Below are positions 38,443 to 49,151 of a stretch of DNA of 64,000 bases, piece after piece (the first letter of the stretch is position 1; each line of letters begins with the position of its first letter). Origin of the DNA: Aphanomyces cochlioides (Eukaryota > Oomycota > Saprolegniomycetes > Saprolegniales > Verrucalvaceae); NCBI GenBank assembly GCA_019828595.1, contig JAHQRK010000001.1, forward strand, positions 1,116,001 through 1,180,000, written 5' to 3'. The notes under the pieces are model-generated. The model searched no databases, was not told the origin of the DNA, and was given only the letters and a program-made list of their open reading frames with translations. A program made the translations under genes and the position numbers.

Positions 38443-40284
38443 ATGCAGCGCGAAGCCAAGCCTCGGTACGATCCATCCGAGCATGCCAAGAAGCAACAAG
38501 CTGCGAAAGAACGGGCGAAAGAGCTCCGCGACGCGCGGCAACGCGGTGTCGTCAACGACGCATGCACGTTCACGCCAAAGTCCGTTCCCTACTTGGACAG
38601 AAAGGACAGTCAACATGTCATGTCTAGGGTGAATCCACCGCGGAAGACAGAAGACAACAACGAGTCGCACCAGCCTTCGACAGCGCCACCAGGCTCGCCG
38701 CCCATCCGATCGAAATTCCACGCGACGCAACCGCCGCCATCGCCGCCCATCCGGTCGAAATTTCAAAATCAAGCGACTGTCGACACGTCGCGTGGGATGT
38801 CTCCACCGCCAAGTCCAGTGAAGCGACGACCGTCCAACTTGAAAAAGCCATCGACGACGACGACGCAGCAGCCCAAGATCCAAGCGAACGACTCGTCCGA
38901 CTCACTCGATCGGCTCTCGGGAACTTATGCATCGCGCCCCAAGTCGAAAGAACCAGCGCACGAGCCGTACGAGGCGGAAGAACCAGGTAGCACCGACACG
39001 ATGCGAGCTCACGGCGTGACTCTGCCGCGTAGAGCACGATTCGTTGTCGGCCGAGCTCAAGACCCGCACGGGGAAGAGCATGGCCCGCGAGACAAAGCCC
39101 AAGTTTGCACCTCCGTCTGGCGGTGAATGTCTGCGCAATTCCACGTGTCGATGCGCTCAATGCGATCCGAGTGGCGCCGCGCCTCCACTAGCTCGGCAGC
39201 GTCAAATGAAACCCACTCCGTCGCTTCCACCTGCCGACTCGACGGTCGTGGACCACAGCTCGCTCTCACTCCTCAAGTCCAAGATGTCGCGCCGAAAAAG
39301 CCGCAGCGCTCCAACCAAGCCAGCGTCCATGTTTGTCGATGACGACAAGCCGCGGCAGTTGGTCCACTCGGCGCGCGATCCTCCTCCACGACAAGAACCT
39401 CCAGTGGCTGCTCCTGCTGGCAGACGCAGACAAGATCCTCCAACTGCATTTGAACCCCCGCCACCGGCAAATGTCTTCGATGGTGTTCCCGACGGAGTAC
39501 GTCTATCCTCCACCGTCATTCATGCGCATCGATGCTAGGAGAGCGAAGTGCAAGACGACGGCGCTCATCATGAATGTCCAGATTGTCATCGCAAGTTTAA
39601 CGCGACGGCGATCGTCAAGCATCAAGTAAGAGCCTCCTCCAGCGTCGTAAGCTCATGCCGTGCAGAAAATCTGCAAGAAAGTGTTCCAAGGGCCCAAAAA
39701 AGTGTTCAACATGGCGGTGCGTTGTCGTCCACTTGGCGCACACTCAATCTTGTCCAGGCGGCGCGGCTCAAAGGCACAGAAGTGGAGAAAATGCTGCAGG
39801 AAAAAGGCGTGTCGATCAAAGCGGTGACCGCCGCTCCACCTGCCGCTGCCGCCAAAAAAGCCGACGAGATCAAGAAGCAAGCCGACTGGAAGAAGAAGAG
39901 CAGCGCGTTCCGCGACGCCATCAAGAGCAGTCGCGAATATGAACTTGCCAAGAAAGAAGGCCGGTGCGTCCATCCTGCGCTCCATAAAATCTCATCGACA
40001 ACCTCTCTCTAGGGAGCTCCCGCCGCCAAAACCTGCCGAGATCGACCCAAGTCTCATCCAGTGTCAGTACTGCTCCCGTCGTTTCAATGAAAAAGCTGCC
40101 GAGCGACACATTCCCCATTGCAAGGAAAAGTCCGAGGTAACGCCGCCGCCGCCCGCATCCCCCGCGTGAATCTTGTTGTCTAGCGCACGGCGATGGCCCA
40201 TGGACCTCCAAAGAAAGGCGGCAAGGCGCCTCCCCCCGCTGCCGCTGCAAAGTCAAAGCCTTCGCGATTGCCTTCGAAGAAGTA
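38443..40284 (+). CDS. ZC2HC1-like protein with two C2HC zinc fingers
   Basis: ATG 38443 gives MQREAKPRYDPSEHAKKQQA. The first half is disordered and Pro/Ser-rich, with a repeated PPIRSKF (residues about 89 and 103). After several short introns come two zf-C2HC_2 motifs: CPDCHRKFNATAIVKHQKIC (about 39570-39675, split by an intron) and CQYCSRRFNEKAAERHIPHC (about 40063-40122). Between them lies the Lys/Ala-rich region EIKKQADWKKKSSAFRDAIK. The end, PSRLPSKK, has its stop at 40282-40284. This matches the ZC2HC1/FAM164 family, which is conserved in ciliated eukaryotes and of poorly known function. Exon edges near 38985, 39125, 39530, 39625, 39715, 39960 and 40135 are approximate. Confidence 0.8.
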
Positions 40285-40308
40285 AGATGTATCATAAATA
40301 CGATTCTT

Positions 40309-43300
40309 TCATGGGCGTCGATGGACGTCCGCGAGAAGAAACATTTTATCCCGCGGGTGGATTTGCAACGACGCGGCGGGGGACGTGAGCACGTACGGGA
40401 TGACATTGCCAAGTGTCGCGTGGGGATAGCGATAGAGCCCCAGGACGACTTTGCCCTGGCGTAGCATCGCAACGAAGAGATCGCCAAAGGCCGACTCGAC
40501 AAAATCGGACGGAATATCCGCTTGGACCAAGAGGGGCGACGGCGCGTCGTCCGCCATTTCGAGCGGACTACCCGTCAAGGCATGGAGGATTTCCGTGATG
40601 TAGGGATTGTAAAACGCCTGGCAAAGGACAAGATCGAGGCGGCTGTCGACAAAGACGCGGCCTGCAGCATAAGCAGGAGACAGATACGGGATGGCATCGC
40701 CGCCGAACGGGCCGTCGCGTGGTCGGCAAAATTTCATGTTGGAGCCGCGTTGGAGGACCGCCACGGATAAAAGATCGCACAAACTATGCTGGAGTTTCAT
40801 TCTCGACGCTGGAGGCATCGACAGCCGCGCAAACGAAAGGCGGTGGCTCAACGTTTGGATGGAAGCCTCTTGGAACAAAGTCGGGTCGAGTTTTGGAAAG
40901 TGCGACCGCATGCGCGACTGCACGGCCGTGAGGGGGACCCGATCGTGCTGCTGCGCATAAAACGCGACTTCATCGCGGGCTGCTGCCGTTTGTTTGCCAA
41001 ATGCGGCGTGGCTTGGATCGCACGCCGTCTCGAGACACAGGAGCGACGTGACGACGTCGTAGTCGATCAAATCTTCGACGGGTTCTTGGTTGTGGCTTTC
41101 GAGTGGAAAGAGGAGCACAGCTTTCGCATGCTGGACGGAAACGCGCGCAAGGTCGGCGCATTTCGTAGAAACGCCGCGGACGAAGAAGATTTCGTCGGGA
41201 AGGAACGTGTCTTGGTCAAACGAAGCGGCGGTCGGTAGTTCGTCCACGAGAAAGACAAGAGCTGGCGTGCCCGTGCCGTCAATTTGATCGTACATTTGTC
41301 GAAGGAGCAGGACGAGAGGAAGCACATGCCGCGCGGCGCCACAGATGACAACATGGCCTCGGATGGCTGGAAGTTCTTTTTGAATCGCGCGGCTCAGTTG
41401 AGCGTCGATGGTGTTGTTGTCTGAAGTCGACGGCGAACAAGCAATGGGGGATGGAGTTACGCGGCGGACATTGCGTGGAGTGAGCCGTTGGAGTAGATTG
41501 GACTTTGAAATGAACGGCACGGCGCGCGTCGAGCTTCGAGGACTCGGTGGCAGCACTTCATTCTCGACAAGCGCTGAGTAGTTGGCTTGAATCGTTGGCA
41601 CGACGGCGGCATTCGTCGCGAGGATGAATCCAATGTCCCTACACCAAAGGCAATGCATGCAGGACAAGCAGGAGGCAGCGTACCCATCGCGCAGAGGTTT
41701 ACCAAAAGGTGTCAGGCGCACAGACGGTCGATCGTCGGCTGAATCGCGGCGGTAGACTGCCAGCAGCACAACTTCAAATCTACACAGCAAGCTCAGTCCA
41801 TGGAGAGAGCGCAGGGATGCGCACCCATTGTAGAACCGCCGCGCGACATCTTCATAGAGATGGCCGTCAAATGCATCCGAGAGCAAGATCGCATAGACTT
41901 GATAGCTCATGCCAGCAATGTACTAAGCGCTGTCGTCATCGGAGCAACTCTTGGTGTTGATTCTACCTCGAGCATCCACGGCGATGGATTTGGAACAAGT
42001 TTGCGCATCTTGGCTTGGTCGACCGACTGCATGAGGTTGAGTATGAGAGCGCAACTTCCAGGACAAACGACGCCGCGACAGACCAAGTCGGCTTTGATGC
42101 GGTTTGAATTTATGGTCTGGAGAATGCCGTCAGTGTTCCTCACATGCCAGAAGGGCTTACTTGGTTGGCGCCGATGATGTGCGATAGCTCGTTGTGGGCA
42201 TCCGAGACCATTTGCAAGTAAACTCGTATCGGACAGCCCGCACTACAGCCACGTCAAGACACGGCATTGGACTCCTTCTTACCTATCGGCAAAGTTGCGA
42301 ATGCTCAGGGCTTGCAGTAGCGTTGCGGCGTCTTGGGCTTCGGACATTGCCGTGTCCTTGTCCGCGAGCACAAAGACAGCTTCGGCAGAGTCTAACTTGG
42401 TCCGCTGACGATCGACATCGTTGACGAGAGAGCCGCGCAAGTACTTGGTCTTGTTGGCAAAGTTGATGTTGGACAGCAGGCGAGACATGGCTGGCGACGG
42501 TGGAGCATCACAGAGAACCACGACGTCAAAGCTAATGACGCCGCGAGTTGGATGGTAAAACTCGGCGAGGAAATCGGCAAATGCGTCGTGGGCAACATGG
42601 CCGCAGACAATGACATGCCCACGACCGGGACGACTGACGTAGCTGCCGTCGTATGGGTGGTTGGCAACGTGGAGAGCATGGAGACGTGAGATCTGCGCAG
42701 GGACGGTCGTGACAACGCAAATGATGAGTCCCATCACGAAGAATTCACTCAAGACGCGCGTGGGAACGATGTCACCGTAGCCTAGCCATGGATTACTCCT
42801 CCATCGCATGGCCAAACGAACCGATAGTCGAGAGCGTGACGAGGATGTAGTAGAGCGAGTCGTGGAATTGCAGCGGACGATCTCGGTCGGGGTAGTCTTC
42901 TAGCGCGTGAAAGATCCCCGCGGCGACAAAAGTGACGGCCGCGATCGAAAAGATAAAGACGCCCCACTCGTAGTTGTAGCCGTGCTTGCGGCTCCGAGTC
43001 AGGCTGTGGAGACGCAGGACTCGCAGAGCTCGAAAGACGCGGAGGACGCGAAAGATCGTCACTTCACGTGCCGACGGATCGCTCACAAAGTACTAGGAAG
43101 ACAAAGGTCACGGCCACGAAGTCAAGGAGGTTGAAGGAGCGTACCATGACAATGGATGGTGGAATCGTCAAGTCGATCAGTCCGTTGAACGAGAGCATGA
43201 ACGCACATGTGTCCTCTTCCGAGTACAAATGCAGTGCCTAGAGAACAACCTGTGAGGTCTCCAAGCGCAGCGAAGAGGGAGGACATAATGCAAGGCAAAA

Positions 43301-44030
43301 TACACAGTCGCCGCGAGCTCGACTTGGCGGAAATGCCACGAGGAATACACGTCCGGGCAGTATAGCTACAGTCGTCGATAAGAACAAGCACGAGATGAAG
43401 GGAGACGCACCTCCATGAGATACGTGACGCAGCAGAGAACACTCAAGAAGGTATTGGTCACCTCCAAGTAGACGCCGACGGAACTACAATCCTCAACACT
43501 TCAACCCTCGTCGGTCTGTCCGGCGCGTACCTCATCAAGTAGGCTCGAATGGTATCCCGGCTCGTTGGGACGTAGACCATCATGTCTCGAGAGGGTCGGG
43601 ATGTTTGCTTCCTTGCGTGGGGCGCATTGACCGACCGCACGATTTCAGGGGACGAGATCTTGAGTTCCAAGCGGTCAGTACCCTCGGAGGAGATTTCAAA
43701 TCTGTGGACTACCAAGCATGTTTAGAATATCTCTGCATCGAGTCCAAGGGGTATATACATGAGTGGGAAGCCTAAGTAGAACAACGTCTTGAGCTTTACT
43801 GAGCATTGTGGAGAGAGCTTTACCTCGCCGACGACGGGTGTCGCCAAGCCGTTTGACGACACGTCGTCATACTCGCTGCCATATCTCATGGCGTCGGATG
43901 GATGGCGCGGCGGCGTGTGGGCTTCGTCGTACTGCTTGGGCGGGCTCTGGAGGTCCGCTTCGAGCAATGCGAGCTCAATATCAACTGCACTGGTCTCGCT
44001 TTGTCGTCGTTGACGAAGTTGGTGGCTCAT
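40309..44030 (-). CDS. BK/Slo-type potassium channel with tandem RCK domains
   Basis: A multi-exon gene. ATG 44030 begins MSHQLRQRRQSETSAVDIEL; the frame is open upstream only with non-ATG codons. The S4-like segment FRVLRVFRALRVLRLHSLTR lies near 43000-43060. The pore helix SLYYILVTLSTI and filter GYGDIVP are joined by a 40-bp intron (42782-42821). RCK1 follows, with GHVIVCGHVAHDAFADFLAE (about 42600). RCK2 begins GHVVICGAARHVLPLVLLLR near 41350, and the C terminus, LGLYRYPHATLGNVIPYVL, ends IHPRDKMFLLADVHRRP at 40309. The order S1-S6, RCK1, RCK2 is that of Slo channels, which open a K+ path in response to voltage and intracellular ligands. No obvious calcium bowl was seen, so the ligand is uncertain. 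Confidence 0.87.
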
Positions 44031-44847
44031 CGATCTTGTAGTGGTGGTCTCCGCGCACTGTAAACTCAAAACTGAATCTCAATTTAGAGTTTTATCTTGA
44101 TATTTGTATACTTTTGAAACTCAATTGAAATACATACCCTGGACCGTTTCAATTCTCACATGAAACCGGCACTGAAACGGCTGAAATGGCTTCTACCTCG
44201 GTGAAATTTCTCCTGAAGTACATATTACAAGCCAAGCTATGTCGGATCTGAAGCGATAGATCTCGCTGGAAGAGTGTCTGTTCTCTGCTCGAGTGGACGA
44301 CGTAGCTCCCACGAAAAAAGCCGTCCTTCTCGAGAACTTGGAGCAGCATATCGGCTCCCAATGGTTCAACACGCTTTCAAGACATCGCAGAGCCGTCCGA
44401 GCACGTCTAGACTCTCCATAACACAGCCTTCCTTGATAAAACACTCTTTAATGTCTTGGGAAGCTCTAGGAGGCATGCAGAGAGCTGCTTGCTTTTGGAT
44501 TTGAGATCGAACGCTGTGGTCGTCGTGGTTCTTCGATGGGTTCAAGTTCAAAGGTGCAATGATCTGCAACGAATTAGCTAGCGGCGCTTGGGCTCCATGT
44601 AAATAAGTCTCTTAAGGAGGATCTAACGCCGAAAGAAGCGCTGGATTCGACCCACGCGGCGCTGTAGAGTTGACCAAAGGGGCCAGCATCCTCCGTGGGG
44701 TGCTCGATTCGAAACGTGGTTTTGCCGGTTGATCCGGAAACGCTGTGGATTTCTAAAATCTCACAAAGTATACAAACTCCAAGTGAAAAGTAGAAACAGT
44801 TGAAGCCACGATGGCAAAAGATTCGCATTTTGCGAGTGGGCTCGAGG
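44031..44847. other. Intergenic region between the K channel and the first PHD gene
   Basis: The 817 bp between divergent genes hold short minus-strand frames, for example STGKTTFRIEHPTEDAGPFG near 44690 and KDGFFRGSYVVHSSREQTLF near 44300, whose protein-like character is weak and whose family I do not recognise. The sequence TGAAACCGGCACTGAAACGG at 44160-44179 contains two GAAAC-type motifs upstream of the channel gene. Promoters for both neighbours must lie here. Confidence 0.35.
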
Positions 44848-46197
44848 ATGCGCGGCCAGTTGAGTGACAAGCGAGGATTTGACGAAGACAGCGACGCCGC
44901 CTTGGTGCTGGACCGTCTAGCTGGGATATCCAACCGTGCCAAGCGAGTCAAGCGATCTCCGGTCAAGAACATTGAGGAATTGCACAACCTGGTCACGTTT
45001 TCGCAGTATTACAACGATGAATTCCACTCGGAGAGCGACAGCGACCTCGACGATGGCGCGACTGTGAAGGACATGGACTCGGAAGACTCCCCTCCAATTG
45101 AGCTCGAAATCCAAGAAATTCGCGTCATGAAATCCAAGAAGAACGCCAAGAAGAGCAAGTCGAAGAAGACCGATCGACCAGCTGCAACCGATCGCACCGC
45201 CCACAGCTTGCATGAGCTCAGCAAAACACTGTCAATGGTCTTGTCAGACTTGAACATTGACGTCATGGAGAATCGCTCGGTCGAAACGATTAGAGACGAT
45301 ACAGAAGGAGCGATTGATGAGCTAACTGCAACGTTGGATGCTTGTCGCCACTTGACGCAATCCATACGACCGACGCCCGAAGAACTCGCCCCTGTCGTTA
45401 AGCCAGGTCTGTCCCAACTATGGGAGACGGCACGCAAAGTGGGTCGTCAAGAAGCGCGTGTCAATCTAGCATGCTGGCGTAGTGCAGCCGATGAACTTCG
45501 GCTAGTTCTCCAAGATACGTTGGCAACATGCCCGAACAGCGAGCACACTCCCCTCTTTGAACGCTGTCTTGACTTCATGGCGTCAGTCTCGTTGTGCAAT
45601 CTCCTGCGCGACAAATCACCCGACATTCAAGATATCACCGTGCACGAGTCGACCAAACAATTGTGTCGCTCGATCCACCAGTACGACGTCGAACGCATCG
45701 AGTCCATGGCTGCGCGAGTTCGCGATCAAATTCAAGGCATTCAGCGCCAAGCCACTCAAGGTACGCTCCTCCCTGCAATTTCTCATCTTGACCATTCTAC
45801 AGTAGTGCCGTCACCACCTCCATCTCCTCCACCAGTGAAGAAACGAGCATCGTTCCATGGCACTGCCGAGCCAGGATGCGCCGTGTGCGGCGTTGACGCT
45901 GGCGAAGTGATGCTGTGCGACAATGGCTGCGGCAAGCAATACCACGCGGCCTGTTTGGATCTGGACGGACCGCCTGAAGAAGGTTCATGGTACTGTCCAG
46001 AGTGCATGGAATCGCTCGGTCTTTCCGGCGATGGTCAAGTCTTTATGTGTGCCGCGCTCCACTGCAAGCGCGTAAGCGTCACGCGGTACTGCGCCGTGCA
46101 CAGCTGTCGCTTCAAAGGCTGCAACTTTCGTCTACGTGGCCGTGGCTATTGCCGCCGCCACGACACGCATCAGAAGCGTACGATGGCGCAGGACTAA
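44848..46197 (+). CDS. PHD-finger protein, copy 1
   Basis: I choose ATG 44848 (MRGQLSDKRGFDEDSDAALV). The first half is acidic and Lys-rich. A helical middle domain contains ARVNLACWRSAADELRLVLQ and LFERCLDFMASVSLCNLL (about residues 205-255). A Pro-rich linker follows, then the PHD finger CAVCGVDAGEVMLCDNGCG to GSWYCPEC (C4HC3 complete, about 45880-46005). A Cys/His module C-x4-C-x-R ... YC-x2-H-x-C-x3-GC-x-FR-x4-GYC-x2-H comes after it. A 42-bp GT-AG segment at about 45761-45802 may be a stop-free in-frame intron. PHD fingers usually read histone H3 tails, so a nuclear chromatin role is likely. The gene is convergent with its paralogue at 46215. Confidence 0.82.
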   Translation: MRGQLSDKRGFDEDSDAALVLDRLAGISNRAKRVKRSPVKNIEELHNLVTFSQYYNDEFHSESDSDLDDGATVKDMDSEDSPPIELEIQEIRVMKSKKNAKKSKSKKTDRPAATDRTAHSLHELSKTLSMVLSDLNIDVMENRSVETIRDDTEGAIDELTATLDACRHLTQSIRPTPEELAPVVKPGLSQLWETARKVGRQEARVNLACWRSAADELRLVLQDTLATCPNSEHTPLFERCLDFMASVSLCNLLRDKSPDIQDITVHESTKQLCRSIHQYDVERIESMAARVRDQIQGIQRQATQGTLLPAISHLDHSTVVPSPPPSPPPVKKRASFHGTAEPGCAVCGVDAGEVMLCDNGCGKQYHAACLDLDGPPEEGSWYCPECMESLGLSGDGQVFMCAALHCKRVSVTRYCAVHSCRFKGCNFRLRGRGYCRRHDTHQKRTMAQD

Positions 46198-46214
46198 GGT
46201 TGAGAAAACGTAAA

Positions 46215-48112
46215 TTATTGCCATTTGCCCTTGTCGGTGTCGTCAAACATGTCGTCGTCGTCGTCGATGGAGGGATCGGGAAAGTAGATCTTGGCGTGCT
46301 TGCCGCAGTACCCTTGCTTCTTGGAGCGGAACGGGCATCCCGTCGGCTCCTTGCAGAGATGGCGCGGGCAGTACTTCATGTTGAAGACGCAGAAGCGCTG
46401 GCATTTCTGTGCGAGACACAAGACCTTGACGCATTCTGGACAAAACCAATCCTCCTCCGGCACGACTTCGAGCGGTGGCTTGAGGCAGTACATGTGATAC
46501 TCTACAATGCCGATGAGTCCACGAGCGTCTCGACGTCGTACCGCGGCCGCAATTGTTGTCGCAGAGAAGGATCTTGTCGTGGTTGTTGTTCATGTGGCAT
46601 TTCTCGCATCCGACGATTGGAGCCGCAGTTGGATCTTCAGTAGCGACGGCATCAACGGCAGCGACTGGAGTCGCGGCAGCAGTGACTTCGACTGCGGCTT
46701 CTTCCTCAGGCTGCACGGCCTTGCTGGCTAAGGAAGAGCGTCAATGGAGCTCAAGATGGCAGGTGGAGAGTACCATTAGATTTGCGAGACCGCTTGGGCG
46801 ATGCGTAGCTGGTTGCTGGCGACGCCGGCGGCGGTTCTTTTATCTTGACGGGACGTTCCTTGCTCAAGGCAGCGTAGGGAGATGTGCTGGGCCGACGTTT
46901 CTTCTCCTGAAGCATCGTCGGCGGCGCCGCTGATGGCTCCTTCGTTGGCAGTGGACGCTTCTTGAGCTCTGGTTTCACTTCACTCGACGCCGGAGAAGGA
47001 GGAACAGAAGCACGCCGTCGAATGCTCGCCACTGCTCTCCATGTTCAGCGACTCCAAGACTGCATTGCGTCGTACCTCGAGGATGAAGTGGAATAGGTTC
47101 AGGCTGTGGCTGTGGCGGCGGCGGCAATGCTCGCTGCAGCTTCTCAACTAATGCCTCCACCGACTTGATTCTGTGCGTGGTGGTGGACGCCACTTGATCT
47201 GTTGGTAAGTTCATGACTTGGATGGATCCAAGGAAGTCGACGACGTCTTCGAGGACGGACGAGTCGACCGTGGGTGACACCTGCATGGCTGCCTTGACAC
47301 GCGCCTTGAGCTCCTTCGCTCGATGTTTCCAGCATGCAACGACAAGCTCGGCATTCTCTCGTGCTTGGCCTTCCCCTTGGTGGTAAGCTGCCTCGAATAG
47401 CGGCTTTGATGCCGCCGACACTTGGTCTTCATGGACAGTGAGCTTGCGTTGCAGCGACTTGAGCTTGGCTTGGATCGCCTCGAGAGCCATGGTTGGATCC
47501 GGGGGGAGCAAGGTGAGATCCAAGGCATCGACAGTGAGATCTTGGCCGAACAACTTGGTGGATAGATGGTTGACACTAGCGCTGACTTTATGGAGACCAT
47601 GCCACACTCTCCCCATGAAATCTGCTCCTTGCGGGGCATCGGCGCCGAGGGAAGCATGGGTGGCTTGCTTGTATGAGGAGGAGGGCAGCAGCATGGAGAG
47701 CCCCGTGCTCATTCTCGCCAATTGGCGCATGGTAGTCAAGACATAGTCTTTTAGTTCTTCCGTGCGATCCACCGCGGCGAGCAAGTGGAGCTTCCTTGCA
47801 TCTTCGGCAGAATAGGGATCATTGTCGTCCGAGTCGCTGCTTTCACTTGCATACGGCCTACACACGGTGTCCTTAAGTGACGACTCTTGTACAGTTCGTG
47901 CAGTGCAGGGCGAGCTCGACTGGTTTGCAAGCCAGAGACGTCGAAAACCAGTTGGAGCCGTCCCCGCTACCGTTGGAATTGCACTGCGATTCCGGTTCCG
48001 GACACTGTAAGACGCCGTACCTCATCTCGACGGAGACGTCGGCTAAACGACTGAGATCTGCGAGGCCCTTGTCCAAATCTTGATTGAGATCCCGGTAGTT
48101 CATGAGTGGCAT
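46215..48112 (-). CDS. PHD-finger protein, copy 2
   Basis: Exon 1 starts at ATG 48112 (MPLMNYRDLNQDLDKGLADL) and ends near 48020. The next exon begins near 47860 (YASESSDSDDNDPYSAEDAR). The helical domain has AELVVACWKHRAKELKARVK and LEDVVDFLGSIQVMNLP, matching copy 1 in order and spacing. A Pro/Lys-rich linker (about 46780-47020) follows. The PHD finger is CEKCHMNNNHDKILLCDNNC, an intron, then YHMYCLKPPLEVVPEEDWFC and PECV. The Cys/His module is C-x4-C-x-R ... YC-x2-H-x-C-x4-GC-x-FR-x4-GYC-x2-H. The end is acidic, DPSIDDDDDMFDDTDKGKWQ. Only 17 bp separate its stop codon from that of copy 1, so the 3' UTRs overlap. Confidence 0.8.
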
Positions 48113-49151
48113 CCAGAGCTCAGAGCTGTCAGGCCGAGCTGGACGTGGAAATATCGAGGTGGTTAAGCTCGTAGTAATAATATTAATAATTCGAATGAAA
48201 ATTAAATAAATTTCCAACGGATTTCCCATATTCGGCGGTGTATTTTAAAAACACATTCTGCAAAATAATATTCAATGCCGCTCGGGTTGTTCGAAGACTG
48301 GTGCTCCGCAACTGCAGCGCGAACGTACCGCCTTCGATGAGATTTCACGATCCACGGACAGATCCACGGCGCGAGAACTGTAAAGATATGATGGCTAAGG
48401 CCGAGGGTTGCTTGATGGAGTCGCTCCACCGCCTGGGGGTTCGATTATAGCCGTCCAAGTCATAGTCCGATGGCGGCTGTAGCCTGTGCAATTTCTATAG
48501 TGCCGATTGGATTGACGCACGGTGCAGATCGATCTCGATGCTGCCGTGGAGCTCATGATGACCGCCGTTGTGGGAGGAAGACAGTGGCTAGCTTGATTTA
48601 TCAGTGTCTACACCGTGTCAAGAGTTTTGGCTGGCTCGTTACTGACCATGTGGATGGTGACCAAGGTCCATGGCATCCAAAGTACAGTGCATGGCCACGT
48701 ATATACAGCAAAGCATCGTTGAGAACGAGCTCGCCGAGCGTACGCTGCAGTGCTAGCAGCAGCACAAGCAGAATCCCTCAACTTCTCCCAGCGCGGGGAC
48801 TCTCATTGCCACTTCCATGGCCACTTTGGCGGGTCGTAGCCGGCCGTAGAGGCCTTGGCTAGGCTGTAAAAGCCATAGAATACAGAGATCTCAGTCGTTC
48901 TAGCTGTCTTATCCCCGCTGGAGCGCTGCCTCTGCTGTCTAGCCGCTCGTCTGCGTCGAGATTCCAAGTGAGCTCTCGGACGTGTCGTCGTGCAGTGCGT
49001 TTCACTTTGGCGTAGAATTTCCACTTTGTTGTCAAGTATATTAACTTCAAGATAAAAAATTCGAGCCGTTATTTAAAATATGCATTGAGTTGTCGGTTTG
49101 CCATTTGAGAAGCGCTGTCAAGTGTGTCGCGGCGATCTTCGCGCGGTTTCC
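48113..49151. other. Intergenic region, no supported gene
   Basis: Short frames on both strands (longest 130 codons at 48470-48862, plus) have no recognisable domain and biased composition. The region must contain divergent promoters for the PHD copy 2 and DENN genes. I see nothing else in it. Confidence 0.4.

Noticed and set aside
44574..44996. 140-codon minus-strand frame overlapping the PHD copy 1 start
   Set aside because: Half of it is antisense to the PHD gene. The remaining part has some protein-like text but no recognisable family, so I did not call a gene.
48470..48862. 130-codon plus-strand frame between PHD copy 2 and the DENN gene
   Set aside because: No domain, no paralogue in the window, and composition not convincingly coding.
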